In this document: positions 60,553 through 60,801 of the stretch, piece by piece
Position numbering within the stretch: position 1 is the stretch's first letter
Layout: each line of letters opens with the position of its first letter
Source: an uncultured Spirochaetaceae bacterium
Lineage (GTDB): Bacteria; Spirochaetota; Spirochaetia; Sphaerochaetales; Sphaerochaetaceae
Length of the DNA stretch: 60,801 nt
Assembly: GCA_944388955.1 (NCBI GenBank)
Contig: CALXKJ010000013.1
Span: 1 to 60,801, forward strand
Direction: 5' to 3'
Translations under genes and position numbers: made by a program
Notes under the pieces: model-generated
The model's database searches: none
The model's input: only the letters and a program-made list of their open reading frames with translations
What the model was told of the DNA's origin: nothing

Positions 60553-60801
60553 TCAACAACCTTCAGGCAAGCCTGAAGGCTTGGACGTGAGTGTTTTCTC
60601 CACAGGCTCCGTTTCCGGTCTGCCTGTGGCACTCCATCCATGCGGCTGATTGACTGCAGCCTGCCCGGATTGCATGACCCGGGTGATGTAGTTGTCGCGG
60701 ATGTTGATGGCGGCATTCGTATCAGCATGCATATTATTGCCGCAATGCCTGCATATGTATCTGTTCCCTTTCCTTGAAGCCTTGTCTATCGTCTTGCACA
60801 C
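60553..60801 (-). CDS. tnpB: IS200/IS605-type transposon TnpB (OrfB), C-terminal part
   Basis: The last 82 codons of a TnpB/OrfB gene run in from the window edge. The zinc-ribbon and third RuvC motif are visible (YICRHCGNNMHADTNAAINI), followed by a short tail. TnpB proteins are RNA-guided nucleases carried by these elements. The N-terminal part lies outside the window. Confidence 0.85.
   Translation of the reverse strand: MCKTIDKASRKGNRYICRHCGNNMHADTNAAINIRDNYITRVMQSGQAAVNQPHGWSATGRPETEPVEKTLTSKPSGLPEGC
60560..60579. mobile_element. Right-end hairpin of the IS200/IS605-type element
   Basis: CCTTCAGGC-AA-GCCTGAAGG is a perfect nine-base stem with a two-base loop, lying within the last codons of tnpB. 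Subterminal hairpins of this kind mark the ends of IS200/IS605 elements and form part of the TnpB guide RNA. The element boundary should lie within a few bases on the lower-coordinate side, close to 60550. Confidence 0.65.

Noticed and set aside
1-60801. CRISPR array, prophage or complete defence system
   Set aside because: No direct-repeat array, cas gene, phage structural gene or restriction-modification pair was found. The only mobile signal is the tnpB end and nearby remnants.

Overview
The window reads as a bacterial chromosome from a spirochaete, most likely a host-associated relative of Sphaerochaeta. The reasons are a long SpiroCoCo-like membrane-anchored coiled-coil protein (18170-20014), a ribosomal cluster that lacks infA, adk, map and rpsD, a zinc-type S14, rny-ymdB straight after the ribosomal block, and Lnt. 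The lineage is inferred from gene content only. Codon use is moderate in GC until about 58.7 kb, after which the sequence becomes visibly AT-rich.

1-11.2 kb is the S10-spc-alpha ribosomal superoperon in one orientation: end of rplD, rplW, rplB, rpsS, rplV, rpsC, rplP, rpmC, rpsQ, rplN, rplX, rplE, rpsN, rpsH, rplF, rplR, rpsE, rpmD, rplO, secY, rpmJ, rpsM, rpsK, rpoA, rplQ. It closes with a clear intrinsic terminator. 11.2-18.2 kb holds RNA decay and signalling (rny, ymdB), PTS enzyme I, the ribosome GTPase Der and a HAD phosphatase. 18.2-24.7 kb holds the coiled-coil protein, the chaperone genes grpE, dnaK and dnaJ, and rlmB. grpE and dnaK carry matching promoters.

24.6-42.3 kb is mixed housekeeping: a degenerate PurD-like protein, a tRNA-dihydrouridine synthase, a RicT/PSP1 protein, a metallo-beta-lactamase-fold hydrolase, a Fic protein, rpsT, an HU-like gene, lnt, cinA, rho, rpmE, a degenerate galactokinase-like protein, surE, a nifS-nifU iron-sulfur pair, a lone Xre-type regulator, a TGS-fused nucleoside kinase and a DUF4186 gene. 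42.3-56.4 kb is more accessory: a divergent aldehyde:ferredoxin oxidoreductase homologue, a YfcE-like phosphoesterase, an alpha/beta hydrolase, YihY, a CcdA-thioredoxin pair, an iron alcohol dehydrogenase, AvtA, two MATE exporters and a heparinase II/III-like plus carbohydrate-binding pair.

56.4 kb to the end is a small genomic island. It contains a CAU tRNA, a candidate small RNA, a YdeI-like gene, decayed coding sequence, a lone YgiT/MqsA zinc-finger gene, a lipoprotein, a RelB/RelE pair whose toxin has a nonsense mutation, a decayed second copy of the YgiT gene, and the 3' end of an IS200/IS605-type tnpB abutting that decayed copy.

The most distinctive feature is a start-site architecture. 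At least five unlinked genes (GerMN-like, fic, AOR-like, thioredoxin-like, YdeI-like) have a TANAAT or CATAAT hexamer exactly six bases before the ATG and no Shine-Dalgarno sequence. This suggests leaderless transcripts. Two further genes (dus, nucleoside kinase) show a weaker form. I found no CRISPR array, rRNA, prophage or complete defence system.
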